Below are positions 58,301-64,000 of a stretch of 64,000 nt of DNA, one piece after another (the first letter of the stretch is position 1; every line of letters starts with the position of its first letter). The notes beneath the pieces are model-generated. The model was given only the letters and a program-made list of their open reading frames with translations. It searched no databases and was not told where the DNA came from. Origin of the DNA: Mytilus galloprovincialis (taxonomy: Eukaryota; Mollusca; Bivalvia; Mytilida; Mytilidae); the NCBI RefSeq assembly GCF_965363235.1, contig NC_134839.1, positions 92,027,743 to 92,091,742 of the forward strand, written 5' to 3'. Both the position numbers and the translations under genes were made by a program.

Positions 58301-60262
58301 CATGTTTGGTATTTTAAAAGACAAACATAAAATATTTGTAGTTAAAAGCGGTATCTAAGATTATGCAATTTATAATTTGAAGCAGTCTGATGGCTTATTT
58401 ATACATGTAGTTTGAAGCAAAAGCTTATTTAAAGTTTAAAGCATTGAAAAGCATTGGCACATTTGATTCATAGTAAGGATAAGGATATTTTGATAAAATC
58501 ACAATAATTTGTTAATCAATTTCACAATTAAGGTAGCTGAAATGAACGTTTGATGCCTTATGGTAAAGGGCATTACTCCATGTACCCTCATTTACATGAT
58601 TAAGCTACATGTATAGGCATTTAAGAGGATCTTACCCAACCTGTTGATTTGTCACAAATATCCTATATTTTTTGGTCAACTTAAGGCTCATCATAACCAA
58701 CGGACAAATATGGCTGTATTTACATGCCAAAAACTACTCTGAGTACAGATTTAATTAAAGTTAAATGCATTTTGTTTCAGAAAGATAAAATCTCTTTTGG
58801 ATTTTGATGGGCATTTTTTTTCCTTCATGCAAAAGGTGTGAAAATTAACTATTAAAGTTGTGGTACAACTTTGAGATGCTCCCTCAGGTAAAAAACCGGT
58901 TTGTATTGTTTTGACTGTCCTTAATTGACATGGACAAGAGGTATCTGCACAACTATAGGTGAGTTAAAGAATTTATCTGAGTCAGTGAGTGGACAGTATC
59001 AAAGTAATTCCAAACAGCAAAGGTAATTCTGTAAACAGAGTAGTTTTTGAGGTGAAAATATTTAAACAGTTTTCACAGAGACCCATCGATTTCTGCATTT
59101 TGACTTTCATTTTCAAAGATTATCATGTGACCACGAGAAAACAGTGCAAATGACCATAATGTAACGCCTCGTTCATTTACGATGCAAGTTAACTTAATGT
59201 TTGAGAGCTTCCGACTGTTATAGTGGTCGGAACTAAATGCTTAATACCGATCTCCTGTAAAGGAGGTTAAAAATCGTGGTTAGCTTCTAAATGTTAAACA
59301 TCAATCTCCTATAAAGGAGGTGAAAAAAGATAAATATTTGCATATTTGAGTCTCGGGACCACGAACTCTCTTGTAACTTGACGTCCATTGAAAGTGAAAG
59401 TCAAAATGCAAAATTCGATGGGTCTCTGTGAAAACTGTTAAAATATGGAAAAATAAAGGTTGGCAGGAAGGTAAAACTTACATAAATGAAGAAATAAATG
59501 AAAAATGAACAGATTGATGCCCGATTTACATAATTCCAAGGCCCTCAATCGGCACCAGAAGCGACGAAGCGGCACATCTATTTTGGGTGGGCAAATATCC
59601 ACTTTTTGATATGGGACGAGCTCTGACGTCCCACGGCCCCAACTTGTCTGGCAAAACAGCCGTTGGACGTCAGAGTAATCTCGGACTAGCGTTACTCATC
59701 CGTTGAATGTATGTTCGTCATCTGTTCTGTCCGTTATGTTTCCGTTTCTCGTACGCTGCATAACTGTTGTGTCTCCTTTAAGCATTCTTTACATGTCCGT
59801 TTTATTCGTTCAGTACATCAACAATTTTGTCAAAGTACAACTTTTATTTTAATCGATTAGGCGTCCATTCCTGCTATCCGGTAAGGTGTGACCAAGCCTT
59901 AACACACACACACAAACGCTAAATAAGTTCCCTTTGACTAACATAATAATATTTTTTGTAGATCCCTCCCCTATACTACTACATGCCTTTTCCTCAGAAA
60001 ACTCTGCCTTCCCCGGGGCCCTCCCCCCCCCCCAAAAAAAAAGGTAAGCGACCGACATAACACCTCGTCGGACCACTATGGCACTAAGCAAGAACCTATG
60101 CATCCCCTCCCCCTTTTTTCCGCCTTCAATATTTACCTCTGGTTGGTAAACTGTTACAGAACGACATGATCCGAAACATATTAACCCATTAAGTCCCCAG
60201 TCTGCACAATGAGGGGTGCGATTACACCCAGTGCTGATGTAACATGTTTCAATAGCTGTCAT
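31332..60262 (-). CDS. ELP2: Elongator complex protein 2 (complete, 20 exons)
   Basis: Exons in transcript order: 60262-60137, 57528-57435, 56178-56105, 55623-55470, 50352-50272, 48962-48898, 48491-48425, 47260-47096, 46040-45945, 45146-45046, 42741-42619, 40749-40594, 39637-39446, 38614-38458, 37790-37660, 36764-36575, 35868-35747, 35413-35289, 34888-34784, 31452-31332. They total 2445 nt and 814 aa, close to vertebrate ELP2 (about 826). ELP2 forms two seven-bladed WD40 propellers and scaffolds the Elp1-2-3 subcomplex of Elongator, which modifies wobble uridines of tRNAs. Signatures seen: [144 protein letters not shown], and [13 protein letters not shown] at the C-terminus. Phases agree throughout. 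Exon 2's acceptor (TTCTTTTAAAG) is the least certain. Exon 19 would read into a stop if its donor (GTATCC) were missed. Confidence 0.94.
31754..32833 (+). mobile_element. Hairpin-ended element family E5 with 161-bp monomers
   Basis: It starts AACCGGATTT after a T-run; the exact inverse AAATCCGGTT lies at 32800-32809, followed by the hairpin GCTGTCGTTGTGACAGC (32811-32827) and the terminus CTCTTG then TT. A GGCGGGAGGGCGGGC block follows the head. About five monomers repeat at exactly 161 bp (landmarks 32064, 32225, 32386). Short open frames recur with the monomer and are not genes. It lies in the last ELP2 intron. Confidence 0.8.
33484..33500. repeat. Short palindrome TGCGTGAG-T-CTCACGCA
   Basis: Eight-base arms with a single central base, in the last ELP2 intron. 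A further half copy (AATGCGTGAGA) lies near 33398, which suggests a dispersed repeat rather than a functional site. The rest of 32834-34783 is AT-rich intron in which I recognise nothing. Confidence 0.55.
36861..37370 (-). pseudogene. 3' remnant of a non-LTR retrotransposon (LINE) reverse transcriptase ORF
   Basis: On the minus strand, two overlapping frames contain pieces of the C-terminal region of an invertebrate LINE ORF2. One frame reads [16 protein letters not shown]. After a frameshift the other reads [19 protein letters not shown] and [20 protein letters not shown], ending with a stop at 37025. The cysteine/histidine-type segment EDEYHxxLxC is characteristic of these C-termini. A 3' tail of about 160 bp follows, with AATAAA-like sequences. 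The catalytic reverse transcriptase and endonuclease domains are absent, so it is dead. It sits in ELP2 intron 15 in the gene's own orientation. Confidence 0.75.
38811..39105 (-). repeat. Interspersed SINE-like repeat, copy 1
   Basis: Landmarks are CTAAGTCAGGAATCTGATGT, TTGAATGGTTTTACACTAG, GGGGCCCTTTATAGC, GCTCTGTGTTGAAGGCCGTA and GTTGTCTCATTGGCACTC. The same series recurs at 57110-57390 in the same direction and, inverted, at 62545-62770. It is non-coding. I see no convincing polymerase III boxes, so the class is uncertain. It lies in ELP2 intron 13. Confidence 0.65.
39990..40375. repeat. Minisatellite of CTCTTGGCCATGGTGG type
   Basis: Variants of TTTTTCTCTTGGTCATAGTGG and TTCTCTTGGCCATGGTGGTGC recur about ten times with irregular period (roughly 30-46 bp) in ELP2 intron 12. 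The array gives spurious open frames on both strands. Confidence 0.75.
41156..42429 (-). mobile_element. Hairpin-ended element family E1, uninterrupted copy
   Basis: On the minus strand it begins AGCTCACCTGGCCC with the hairpin partner GGGCCATGTGAGCT and ends GGCTCTAAAGAGCC-type stem-loop, then CTAG followed by TT. Two monomers of about 500 bp (landmark TGGCCGCCATGG-like motifs near 41735 and 42240) match the monomers at 2978 and 3479. This 1.27-kb copy gives the undisturbed structure of the family. It lies in ELP2 intron 11. Confidence 0.8.
42882..43887. mobile_element. Non-autonomous DNA transposon with 33-bp terminal inverted repeats
   Basis: The left end GGCCACGGTTTTTTTATTTG, continuing through TTGGTTTACGGAT, is matched in inverse by ATCCGTAAACCAACAAATTA and AAAAAACCGTGGCC at the right end, with one or two mismatches over 33 bp. 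The total is 1006 bp. A CCGACC-rich motif follows each repeat inward. The inside has no transposase, only a 60-codon frame of low complexity. The superfamily is undetermined, and I could not fix a clean target-site duplication. It lies in ELP2 intron 10. Confidence 0.75.
43970..44060. repeat. Hairpin motif CGGTGCC-TAG-GGCACCG of retroelement type
   Basis: ATCGACATGTTTCGGTGCC, TAG, GGCACCGTCATCAGGAT: a seven-base-pair stem (44011-44027) preceded by a GTTTCGG and followed by GTCATCAGG. Motifs of this kind commonly occur next to animal retroelement ends. No associated reverse transcriptase was recognised in the adjacent sequence. Confidence 0.4.
45600..45925 (+). repeat. Degenerate E1-related copy
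   Basis: ATTGCCCTTAAATGATAAATTTT, ACAAATAAATCAGCATGAC and an end reading ACAAGCTAAGTATGACCCTT then CAGATGAACTAA parallel the E1 monomer and E1 hairpin end, with many substitutions. It is an old copy in ELP2 intron 9. Confidence 0.45.
46455..46573. repeat. Long imperfect inverted repeat (about 37-bp arms)
   Basis: AAATATAGCCTTTGTATGAG, continuing GTCAATACAGGATATAT, is answered in inverse by ATATATCCTTGTATCGACC, continuing TCACACAAAGGCTATATTT, around a 45-bp centre containing CCTCGGACTTCGTCCTCAG. It is a foldback repeat in ELP2 intron 8. Confidence 0.7.
47278..47900 (+). pseudogene. Tyrosine recombinase remnant (DIRS/Crypton-type mobile element)
   Basis: Two frames, separated by a frameshift and stops near 47598-47615, spell the catalytic domain of a tyrosine recombinase. 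The first has [17 protein letters not shown] (first Arg box) and [13 protein letters not shown] (Lys region). The second has [32 protein letters not shown] (the H-x-x-R box), SANWAVES and FAKFYLQ (Tyr). All four catalytic positions can be seen, but the frame is broken, no start precedes the first piece and no other element genes remain. Domains of this kind occur in DIRS-like retrotransposons and Crypton transposons; I cannot decide which. It lies antisense in ELP2 intron 7, and its left edge is only 17 bp from the start of ELP2 exon 8. Confidence 0.8.
49868..50115 (+). repeat. tRNA-derived SINE
   Basis: The head GGGTGGCCAAGTGG contains a perfect A box TGGCCAAGTGG (49872-49882); the B box GAGTTCGAACCCC is at 49931-49943. 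This gives a complete polymerase III promoter of leucine/serine-tRNA type, although the cloverleaf is not intact. A body with GTGGTTTTCTCCAGG, CTCCGGCTTT and AAACTGGCCGCCAC resembles conserved central domains of invertebrate SINE superfamilies. The 3' end is GTGGCGTTAAAACACCC and an A-rich tail. It lies in ELP2 intron 5, antisense to the gene. Confidence 0.8.
50176..50274 (-). repeat. Three-copy 42-bp array of the ELP2 exon 5 splice donor
   Basis: On the minus strand, the real donor GTAAGACATATG begins at 50271. Copies GTAAGACACATG and GTAAGACATATG begin at 50229 and 50187, each 42 bp further. Every unit carries AAATGATAA and TTTGTACAT. All three keep a usable G-GTAAGAC donor. Use of the second or third donor would add 42 or 84 nt, in phase but with an in-frame TGA in the first added unit. 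Confidence 0.88.
50534..50697. mobile_element. Small TIR element (CAGTGGCGGAT type MITE)
   Basis: The left end CAGTGGCGGATCCAG and right end CTAAATCCGCCTCTG are imperfect inverted repeats. ATGTG directly flanks both sides (50529-50533 and 50698-50702), consistent with a target-site duplication. It is 164 bp long with a G-run inside and no coding capacity. The ends are of a common hAT-like type. It lies in ELP2 intron 4. Confidence 0.65.
51070..51620. repeat. Minisatellite with units of about 120-130 bp, four copies
   Basis: Each unit has TTTGTTATATTGTCCCATAC, ATGAATATATATGGTTTAGG, GGTGGGGATCTC, TCAAACAGGA and ACTTCCCCTATATTTC, beginning at about 51072, 51193, 51330 and 51448. A partial fifth is at about 51570. 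One unit has an internal duplication of TTTTCAAGTTCTCAAGGG. It lies in ELP2 intron 4. Confidence 0.8.
52288..52322. repeat. Imperfect copy of the CTGAGACTACTATAAC hairpin
   Basis: CTGAGACTACTATAAC is followed after three bases by GATATAGTTGTCTCAG, its inverse with two mismatches. The first arm is identical to that of the hairpin at 26182, so the two loci share a repeat family. The surrounding 51900-52720 is unrecognised intron sequence. Confidence 0.65.
53731..54250 (+). pseudogene. hAT-like transposase remnant
   Basis: Overlapping frames shift one into another: [15 protein letters not shown] in one, then [13 protein letters not shown] and [19 protein letters not shown] in the next. This order (a P-R-x-C-x-R-Q segment followed by a Y-(W/Y)...F-(I/L)-D-H-(M/L)-I-x-E-L-x-x-R-(L/F) helix) is typical of hAT-related and THAP12/zinc-finger-MYM-like transposase-derived proteins just before the dimerisation domain. 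The catalytic core is missing and the frame is broken. It is antisense within ELP2 intron 4. Confidence 0.7.
54511..55418. mobile_element. pogo-like Tc1/mariner MITE with TA target-site duplication
   Basis: The left end CAGTCGAACCTCGTTGTGTC and the right end, inverse CAGTCGAACCTCAGTGTGTC, are near-perfect terminal inverted repeats. TA flanks both sides (54509-54510 and 55419-55420). The 908-bp inside has further GTCGA/TCGAC motifs near both ends and no transposase. Termini of the CAGTCGAACCTC kind and TA duplication are those of pogo/Tigger-type elements. It lies in ELP2 intron 4, directly upstream of exon 4's donor side. Confidence 0.82.
57110..57390 (-). repeat. Interspersed SINE-like repeat, copy 2
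   Basis: The same landmark series as 38811-39105: CTAAGTCAGGAATCTGATGT, TTGAATGGTTTTACACTAG, GGGCCCTTTATAGC, GCTCTGTGTTAAAG and AAGTTGTCTCATTGGC. It ends about 45 bp before the ELP2 exon 2 region, in intron 2. Confidence 0.65.
57880..58080. repeat. Minisatellite with units of about 53 bp, four to five copies
   Basis: Units of ATATATTTCATTGATAAATT, CCTTACATTGTTCATGGG and AAGGATGT are nearly identical; the last is a shortened unit. It lies in ELP2 intron 1. Confidence 0.8.
59062..59442. mobile_element. Foldback MITE-like element of about 380 bp
   Basis: TTAAACAGTTTTCACAGAGA, continuing CCCATCGA, at 59062 is answered in inverse by TCGATGGGTCTCTGTG and AAAACTGTTAAA ending at 59442. Inward, TTTTGACTTTCA is also mirrored. 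The centre has two CTCC-TGTAAA-GGAG small palindromes. No coding capacity. It lies in ELP2 intron 1. Confidence 0.65.
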
Positions 60263-60613
60263 GCTGTCAATATTGCAAAATTTGTGAATCTGGTGTCGTT
60301 AGCTATTCTATGATAAAGTGCAAAGGGTGAATAAGAGGGGAACCAGTAAACTGAAATAAAATAATAACATATAACGGACAGAAATCAACTACAAATCCGG
60401 ATATTTATACTGAAGATACTTTTGTTCACTTTAGTGAGTGGGGGAAAGGACCTTTATTGGGAATCCAGGATCGGGTGTTTTTAGTCTCGGGATTTCAGGA
60501 TTGACCCTTTCGGGATCCGGGAATTCTTTTTACGAATTTCGGGATATCGGGATTTAAAATTATTTAAATTCGGGACCTAGGGATTTCGGGATCATGACCA
60601 TATATGTATGCGT

Positions 60614-60683
60614 ATACTCATATGGTCCGACCATATGAGTATAATACTCGTTTGGTTATAAACGGGCCGGACCATATGAGTAT
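60614..60683. promoter_or_regulatory. Perfect palindrome with CATATG boxes upstream of ELP2
   Basis: ATACTCATATGGTC, one C, then the exact reverse complement GACCATATGAGTAT (60614-60642), followed by a third half site at 60670-60683. It is about 350-420 bp upstream of the ELP2 start codon. CATATG fits the E-box consensus CANNTG, but the palindrome could equally be a transposon end. The adjoining 60470-60600 has repeated CGGGAT/CGGGATTTC words. Confidence 0.4.
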
Positions 60684-60895
60684 TGGGACTATAGGTATTT
60701 TTTTTTTTAATTAAATTATAAAAGTTTCAATATACAAAAACTTTATCTAAAAAAAACAATGATGGTTACATGACAATGTATTATTTTTATAATTCATAAA
60801 TTGTAAAAATCAAATATTGATGCTATCGTTTTCATCGTTAGTTACATTCTACATGTAGGCTTGGGGTGATATTTACTTTCACATGGTATCATATA

Positions 60896-61020
60896 TTTTT
60901 GCGTTGTGTAACAACAATATTGGAATACAATACTAGTACAATACTGGTACAATACTGGAATACAATACTGGTACAAATTTTGTATACCAGTATTGTGCAC
61001 AATACTAGTATACCAGTAAA
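60896..61020. repeat. Cluster of CAATACTGGTA / TACCAGTATTG repeats
   Basis: The word AATACTRGTAC occurs several times and is mirrored by GTATACCAGTATTG, giving a potential foldback around ACAAATTTTGTA. A smaller cluster with TACCGGTATTG and CAATACTGGTAC is at 62165-62250. Probably a dispersed repeat. Confidence 0.5.
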
Positions 61021-61272
61021 TATTGCGATCACCAACTATTTCATTTTAGAAATTTAGTCTGTTTTTTTTTATTATCAATTTAATATTTATTTCAACACAA
61101 TTTTACTAGAATCAATTGTTCTATTTTACAATTTTTGTCTTTTTAGAAATTTTACTACAACACAATTTTGCAAATACTTTATTTTTATTTCTAAAATTTA
61201 GAATAATATTTAATGCTTGAATATACTGACTGTATTTTACCTTTCACTAATTAATAATTGTTATAACAACAC

Positions 61273-61563
61273 CTATTGTATTTTGTTTGTAGGAATGTAG
61301 GTTGAATATATTTTTATCAAATGTTGGCATAAGTTGAAGACACCGGTATTGGTTATTTCTTCTTCAGATGGCATTTCTGCAACCCCCAATTCCTTTACTT
61401 TTATTAGGTATTCAGTCTGTTGACTTTCTCTTACGATTACTAGATTACAAACTTGTTTAGATAGCACCTGTACGGCTCTCCAACTGTAGGAGTGCTTGTC
61501 TAATACATTTATTAGTATTTGAGTATTTGTAACAGTATATCTGATACAAATTGTATTGCCCAT
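61273..61563 (-). CDS. Hypothetical protein, 96 aa (unidentified)
   Basis: A single open frame from ATG to TAG on the minus strand, about 1 kb upstream of ELP2. The composition is balanced and protein-like (segments SYSWRAVQVLSKQVCNLVIV, VKELGVAEMPSEEEI, GVFNLCQHLIKIY), unlike the low-complexity frames nearby, and it is not part of a repeat seen elsewhere in the window. I do not recognise the family and do not assign a function. It could be a small gene, a single exon of a longer one, or a retrocopy fragment. No clear TATA box or polyadenylation signal is assigned. Confidence 0.35.
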   Translation of the reverse strand: MGNTICIRYTVTNTQILINVLDKHSYSWRAVQVLSKQVCNLVIVRESQQTEYLIKVKELGVAEMPSEEEITNTGVFNLCQHLIKIYSTYIPTNKIQ

Positions 61564-62544
61564 GGTTCTGGATCAACTGCTTTTAACTACCCTTAACATT
61601 TATGTAGACAAACGGTTATAATCAGGTTTCCCTATCAAGCAACTTTTTATGTTTAACGGATATTAGATATCGTTTATCATGTTTATTGAGAAAGATTAAT
61701 AAGAAAATAAAGACCAACAAATGTTGATCTAGGTATACATGTATTTAAATATCTGTAAAAATTAAGGCATACATGTAAATGCTATATTTACAGTGTTATA
61801 ATGTAATAATTTGCACGGTTTGAATTTATATAAATTAATAATCAGATAATAAAATGAAGCTTTTATTTTATTTTATCTCTATTGAATTAAATAAAAGATA
61901 GAAATATGATAAAATTATTAGCATTAATAGTTATTTATACAATTAATTATTGTTTGAATAATATGAGTTAATTACAATTATCTTTTGTTTTATTTCTACA
62001 AGTAAAGTTATTATTTTTAGCTGGTTGTTAATTGATTTCACAATTATCCTCTATAATCTTTTTGAGTTCATTTAATCTCCCGTTGAACTTCAATATCTAA
62101 TTTTGCTTAAAATTCCTTTTTCACTATACACCTTAAAGTACAAAAAAAAAATGTATAGTCAACAATACAACTGCAATACTGATATCAGTAATCAGGTAAT
62201 ATACCGGTATTGTTGTTTTTTTTTAAAGTTACAATACTGGTACAAAATTTTTATATTAAAACATGACATGACATGTAAAACTGATTTTTATTTAAGACTC
62301 TATACATTGTCTTTTATAATCAAAAAGGGATAGTGCAAAACAGAATTGTACAGTATGCAACTACAGACGCGGACGTTGCTGCATCACTCGTTTGTGATGG
62401 CTGCTTAGAGTGGTTTCACCAAAATGCGTCGGACAAAAACATGCTTCCATAAACAACATATGGGACTTGTAGAAACTGACATTGTAGATAAAAAAAACAA
62501 TTGTATGCAATATTGCAAAATTCAAATAAAAGTTTTCAATATAA

Positions 62545-62770
62545 AAAAGAAGATGTGGTATGATTGCCAATGAGACAACTATCCATAAAAGACCAAAAAT
62601 GACACAGACATTAACAACTATAGGTCACCGTACGGCCTTCAACAACTTGATGAGCAAAGCCCATACCGCATAGTGAGCTATAAAAGGCCCCGATAAGACA
62701 ATGTAAAACAATTCAAACGAGAAAACTAACATCCTTATTTATGTAAAAAAAATGAACGGATATAAACGGT
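62545..62770 (+). repeat. Interspersed SINE-like repeat, copy 3 (inverted)
   Basis: AAGATGTGGTATGATTGCC, AATGAGACAAC, GGTCACCGTACGGCC, GAGCTATAAAAGGCCCC and CAATTCAAACGAGAAAAC are the reverse complement of the landmarks of the copies at 38811 and 57110. The TATAAAA inside belongs to the repeat and is not taken as a promoter. Confidence 0.65.
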
Positions 62771-63417
62771 ATCTGTTTATCCATTTTAATTTCATTCCTA
62801 AAAAAAGCAGGCAAAAAACGCAAAAAAACGATAAAAATTGACATGTCTTACAAAACTGTAAAATAAACCTTATGGTTTTATTTTTTTTTTTTTTTTACAA
62901 CATGACAAGAAATGCTGTAGTTTGCAATCTTCAGAACAAGAACACCTATCTGTACATTCCAGACCAGAGGTAGGTTTTTGGTGAGCAATTTTTCTGAAAA
63001 AAAACTAGAAAAAAGCACAACGCACGATATGTGACTAGACAAAACATGCGTCAATGCTTCATAGCCTCAAGACGATCAAATACATGTAATGATCATCATC
63101 AGATACTACATATGTATTAACATCTGCTGCAATGTCAACCAAAATGCATGGTGTCGTAGTATTGGTCAGTATCACAGGCAATGTTCCCTTATCAGAAAGT
63201 TAACATAGACTAATTTGTTTTTATCGTTATAAAATTAAATTTTGATTGGTATGTTAATTCCTTCCAGGTTTCTGTTGTTGACATTTTTATTTGCAATGTG
63301 TCGAACTACATTTTATCAGGCATCTGAATGTAACCATATGTTACATTAATACTTTCAGTTTGCCCACGAGCAAACAATTTTAGGTATGCCTATTAATTAC
63401 TGCAAGAGAGAGATAAG

Positions 63418-63425
63418 TATAAAAA
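63418..63425 (+). promoter_or_regulatory. TATA box of the secreted-protein gene
   Basis: TATAAAAA lies 69 bp before the ATG at 63487. Start of transcription would be expected about 25-30 bp downstream, near 63445-63455, leaving a short 5' untranslated region. The arrangement suits a compact, strongly induced gene, but only position and sequence support it. Confidence 0.55.
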
Positions 63426-63486
63426 GTGAATGTTAAATTGTCTCATAGTGCAAACTGACATCAGAATTGTAAAGACAACACATAAA

Positions 63487-63568
63487 ATGAAGGGAGTCTG
63501 TAATTTTGCTGTCTATATTCTAAGTGTTTGCTGTTTAATTCTTCTGAATGGAGTCACCTGCGATGAAG
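63487..63568 (+). CDS. First exon of an unidentified secreted protein (signal peptide)
   Basis: ATG followed by MKGVCNFAVYILSVCCLILL then NGVTCDE, ending at a GT donor (GTATAT) after 63568 in phase 1. The peptide has a lysine near the start, a hydrophobic core of about 15 residues and small/polar residues after it, a textbook signal peptide with likely cleavage around residues 22-25. A TATA box lies just upstream. Later exons fall outside the window or in unrecognised sequence, so the mature product is unknown. Short secreted peptides with a separate signal-peptide exon are common among molluscan defence and shell or byssus proteins, but nothing here chooses between these. Confidence 0.6.
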
Positions 63569-63699
63569 GTATATTATATATTATAAAATTACATCCATAA
63601 GGGTCAAGCAATACAAACATGACAATTATACATTTTAAATACAATGCAATTCAATGAAATACAATACAATATAATAGAACATATTTTAAGAGTTCAAGT

Positions 63700-64000
63700 A
63701 TAAATTTATGTATAAAACACCATCATGAGCTTGTCTCCGGACATGGGTCTGACCCTCTCAGTTCTAAGGACTGCTTAATGAAGACTCCAACATGACAAAC
63801 AAGTTCAGGGATGGGGTTAAGAATGTATACTAAACCCCTAACGGGACGGATTGTACCTGATGTTCATAATAATTATGATGAAATCATAATCTTTCAGTCA
63901 GTTTGATTGAAGTCTGGAGCTGGCATGTCAGTTAACTGCTAGTAGTCTGTTGTTATTTATGTATTATTGTCATTTTGTTTATTTTCTTTAGTTACATTTT
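63700..64000 (-). repeat. Interspersed repeat, inverted end of the 16420 family (cut by window edge)
   Basis: GAAGTCTGGAGCTGGCATG, TCAGTTAACTGCTAGTAGTC and GTTATTTATGTATTATTGTC are the reverse complement of the right end of the repeat at 16420-16935. The part from 63700 to 63890 (ACGGGACGGATTGTACCTG) extends the family beyond what the first copy shows. It lies in the first intron of the secreted-protein gene if that intron extends this far. Confidence 0.6.

Noticed and set aside
59849-60136. Continuation of the ELP2 first frame to 137 codons
   Set aside because: The extension past 60137 is low in conservation and contains a G/C homopolymer. A GT donor there joins in phase to exon 2, whose sequence gives the expected first WD strand.
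1-64000. CRISPR arrays, bacterial operons or ribosome binding sites
   Set aside because: Tandem arrays here have no unique spacers between constant repeats, and gene structure is intron-rich and eukaryotic throughout.

Overview
This window reads as nuclear genomic DNA of a bivalve mollusc, most likely a mussel of the Mytilus type. It is AT-rich, its genes have many short exons with GT-AG introns, and it is saturated with interspersed repeats that I recognise from mussel transcripts and genomes. There is no bacterial organisation, no CRISPR array and no rRNA. Species assignment is inference from repeat content, not a search result.

Three conserved genes can be reconstructed at exon level. (1) The last three exons of a SWEET1-like (Slc50 family) sugar transporter lie at 8411-11295, plus strand; the 5' exons are not in the window. 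(2) A complete 12-exon gene for an Ldh2-family malate/L-lactate dehydrogenase-like oxidoreductase lies at 19718-30568, plus strand (356 aa, every exon phase consistent). (3) A complete 20-exon gene for Elongator complex protein 2 (ELP2, WD40 protein, 814 aa by my tally) lies at 60262-31332, minus strand. The dehydrogenase and ELP2 genes converge tail to tail, with about 760 bp between stop codons. At the right edge a TATA box and one signal-peptide exon (63487-63568) mark the start of an unidentified secreted protein gene that leaves the window. A small unidentified minus-strand open frame (61273-61563) is a weaker candidate.

Layout. 1-8400: repeats, including a three-level nest of hairpin-ended elements (2895-8059). 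8400-11300: the SWEET 3' end, with a 41-bp minisatellite in one intron. 12.1-14.8 kb: nothing recognised. 14.8-19.2 kb: a 67-bp satellite invaded by other repeats, two of which carry hammerhead ribozyme motifs in opposite orientations. 19.7-30.6 kb: the dehydrogenase gene. 31.3-60.3 kb: ELP2, most of whose larger introns carry a repeat (LINE remnant, tyrosine recombinase remnant, hAT remnant, pogo-like and other TIR elements, tRNA-derived SINE, minisatellites). 60.3-64 kb: ELP2 upstream region, palindromic repeats and the secreted-protein start.

Two patterns stand out. First, short tandem arrays repeatedly arise exactly on exon-intron junctions: a 3' splice site array of about 20 units in SWEET, two 5' splice site arrays in the dehydrogenase gene and a three-copy 5' splice site array in ELP2. 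Second, several otherwise unrelated repeat families share one terminal plan: a T-run before the 5' end, a short inverted repeat, a stem-loop just inside the 3' end, a 3' terminus of the form CTNG followed by TT, and a core of tandem monomers. That plan fits non-autonomous Helitron/Helentron-like elements.
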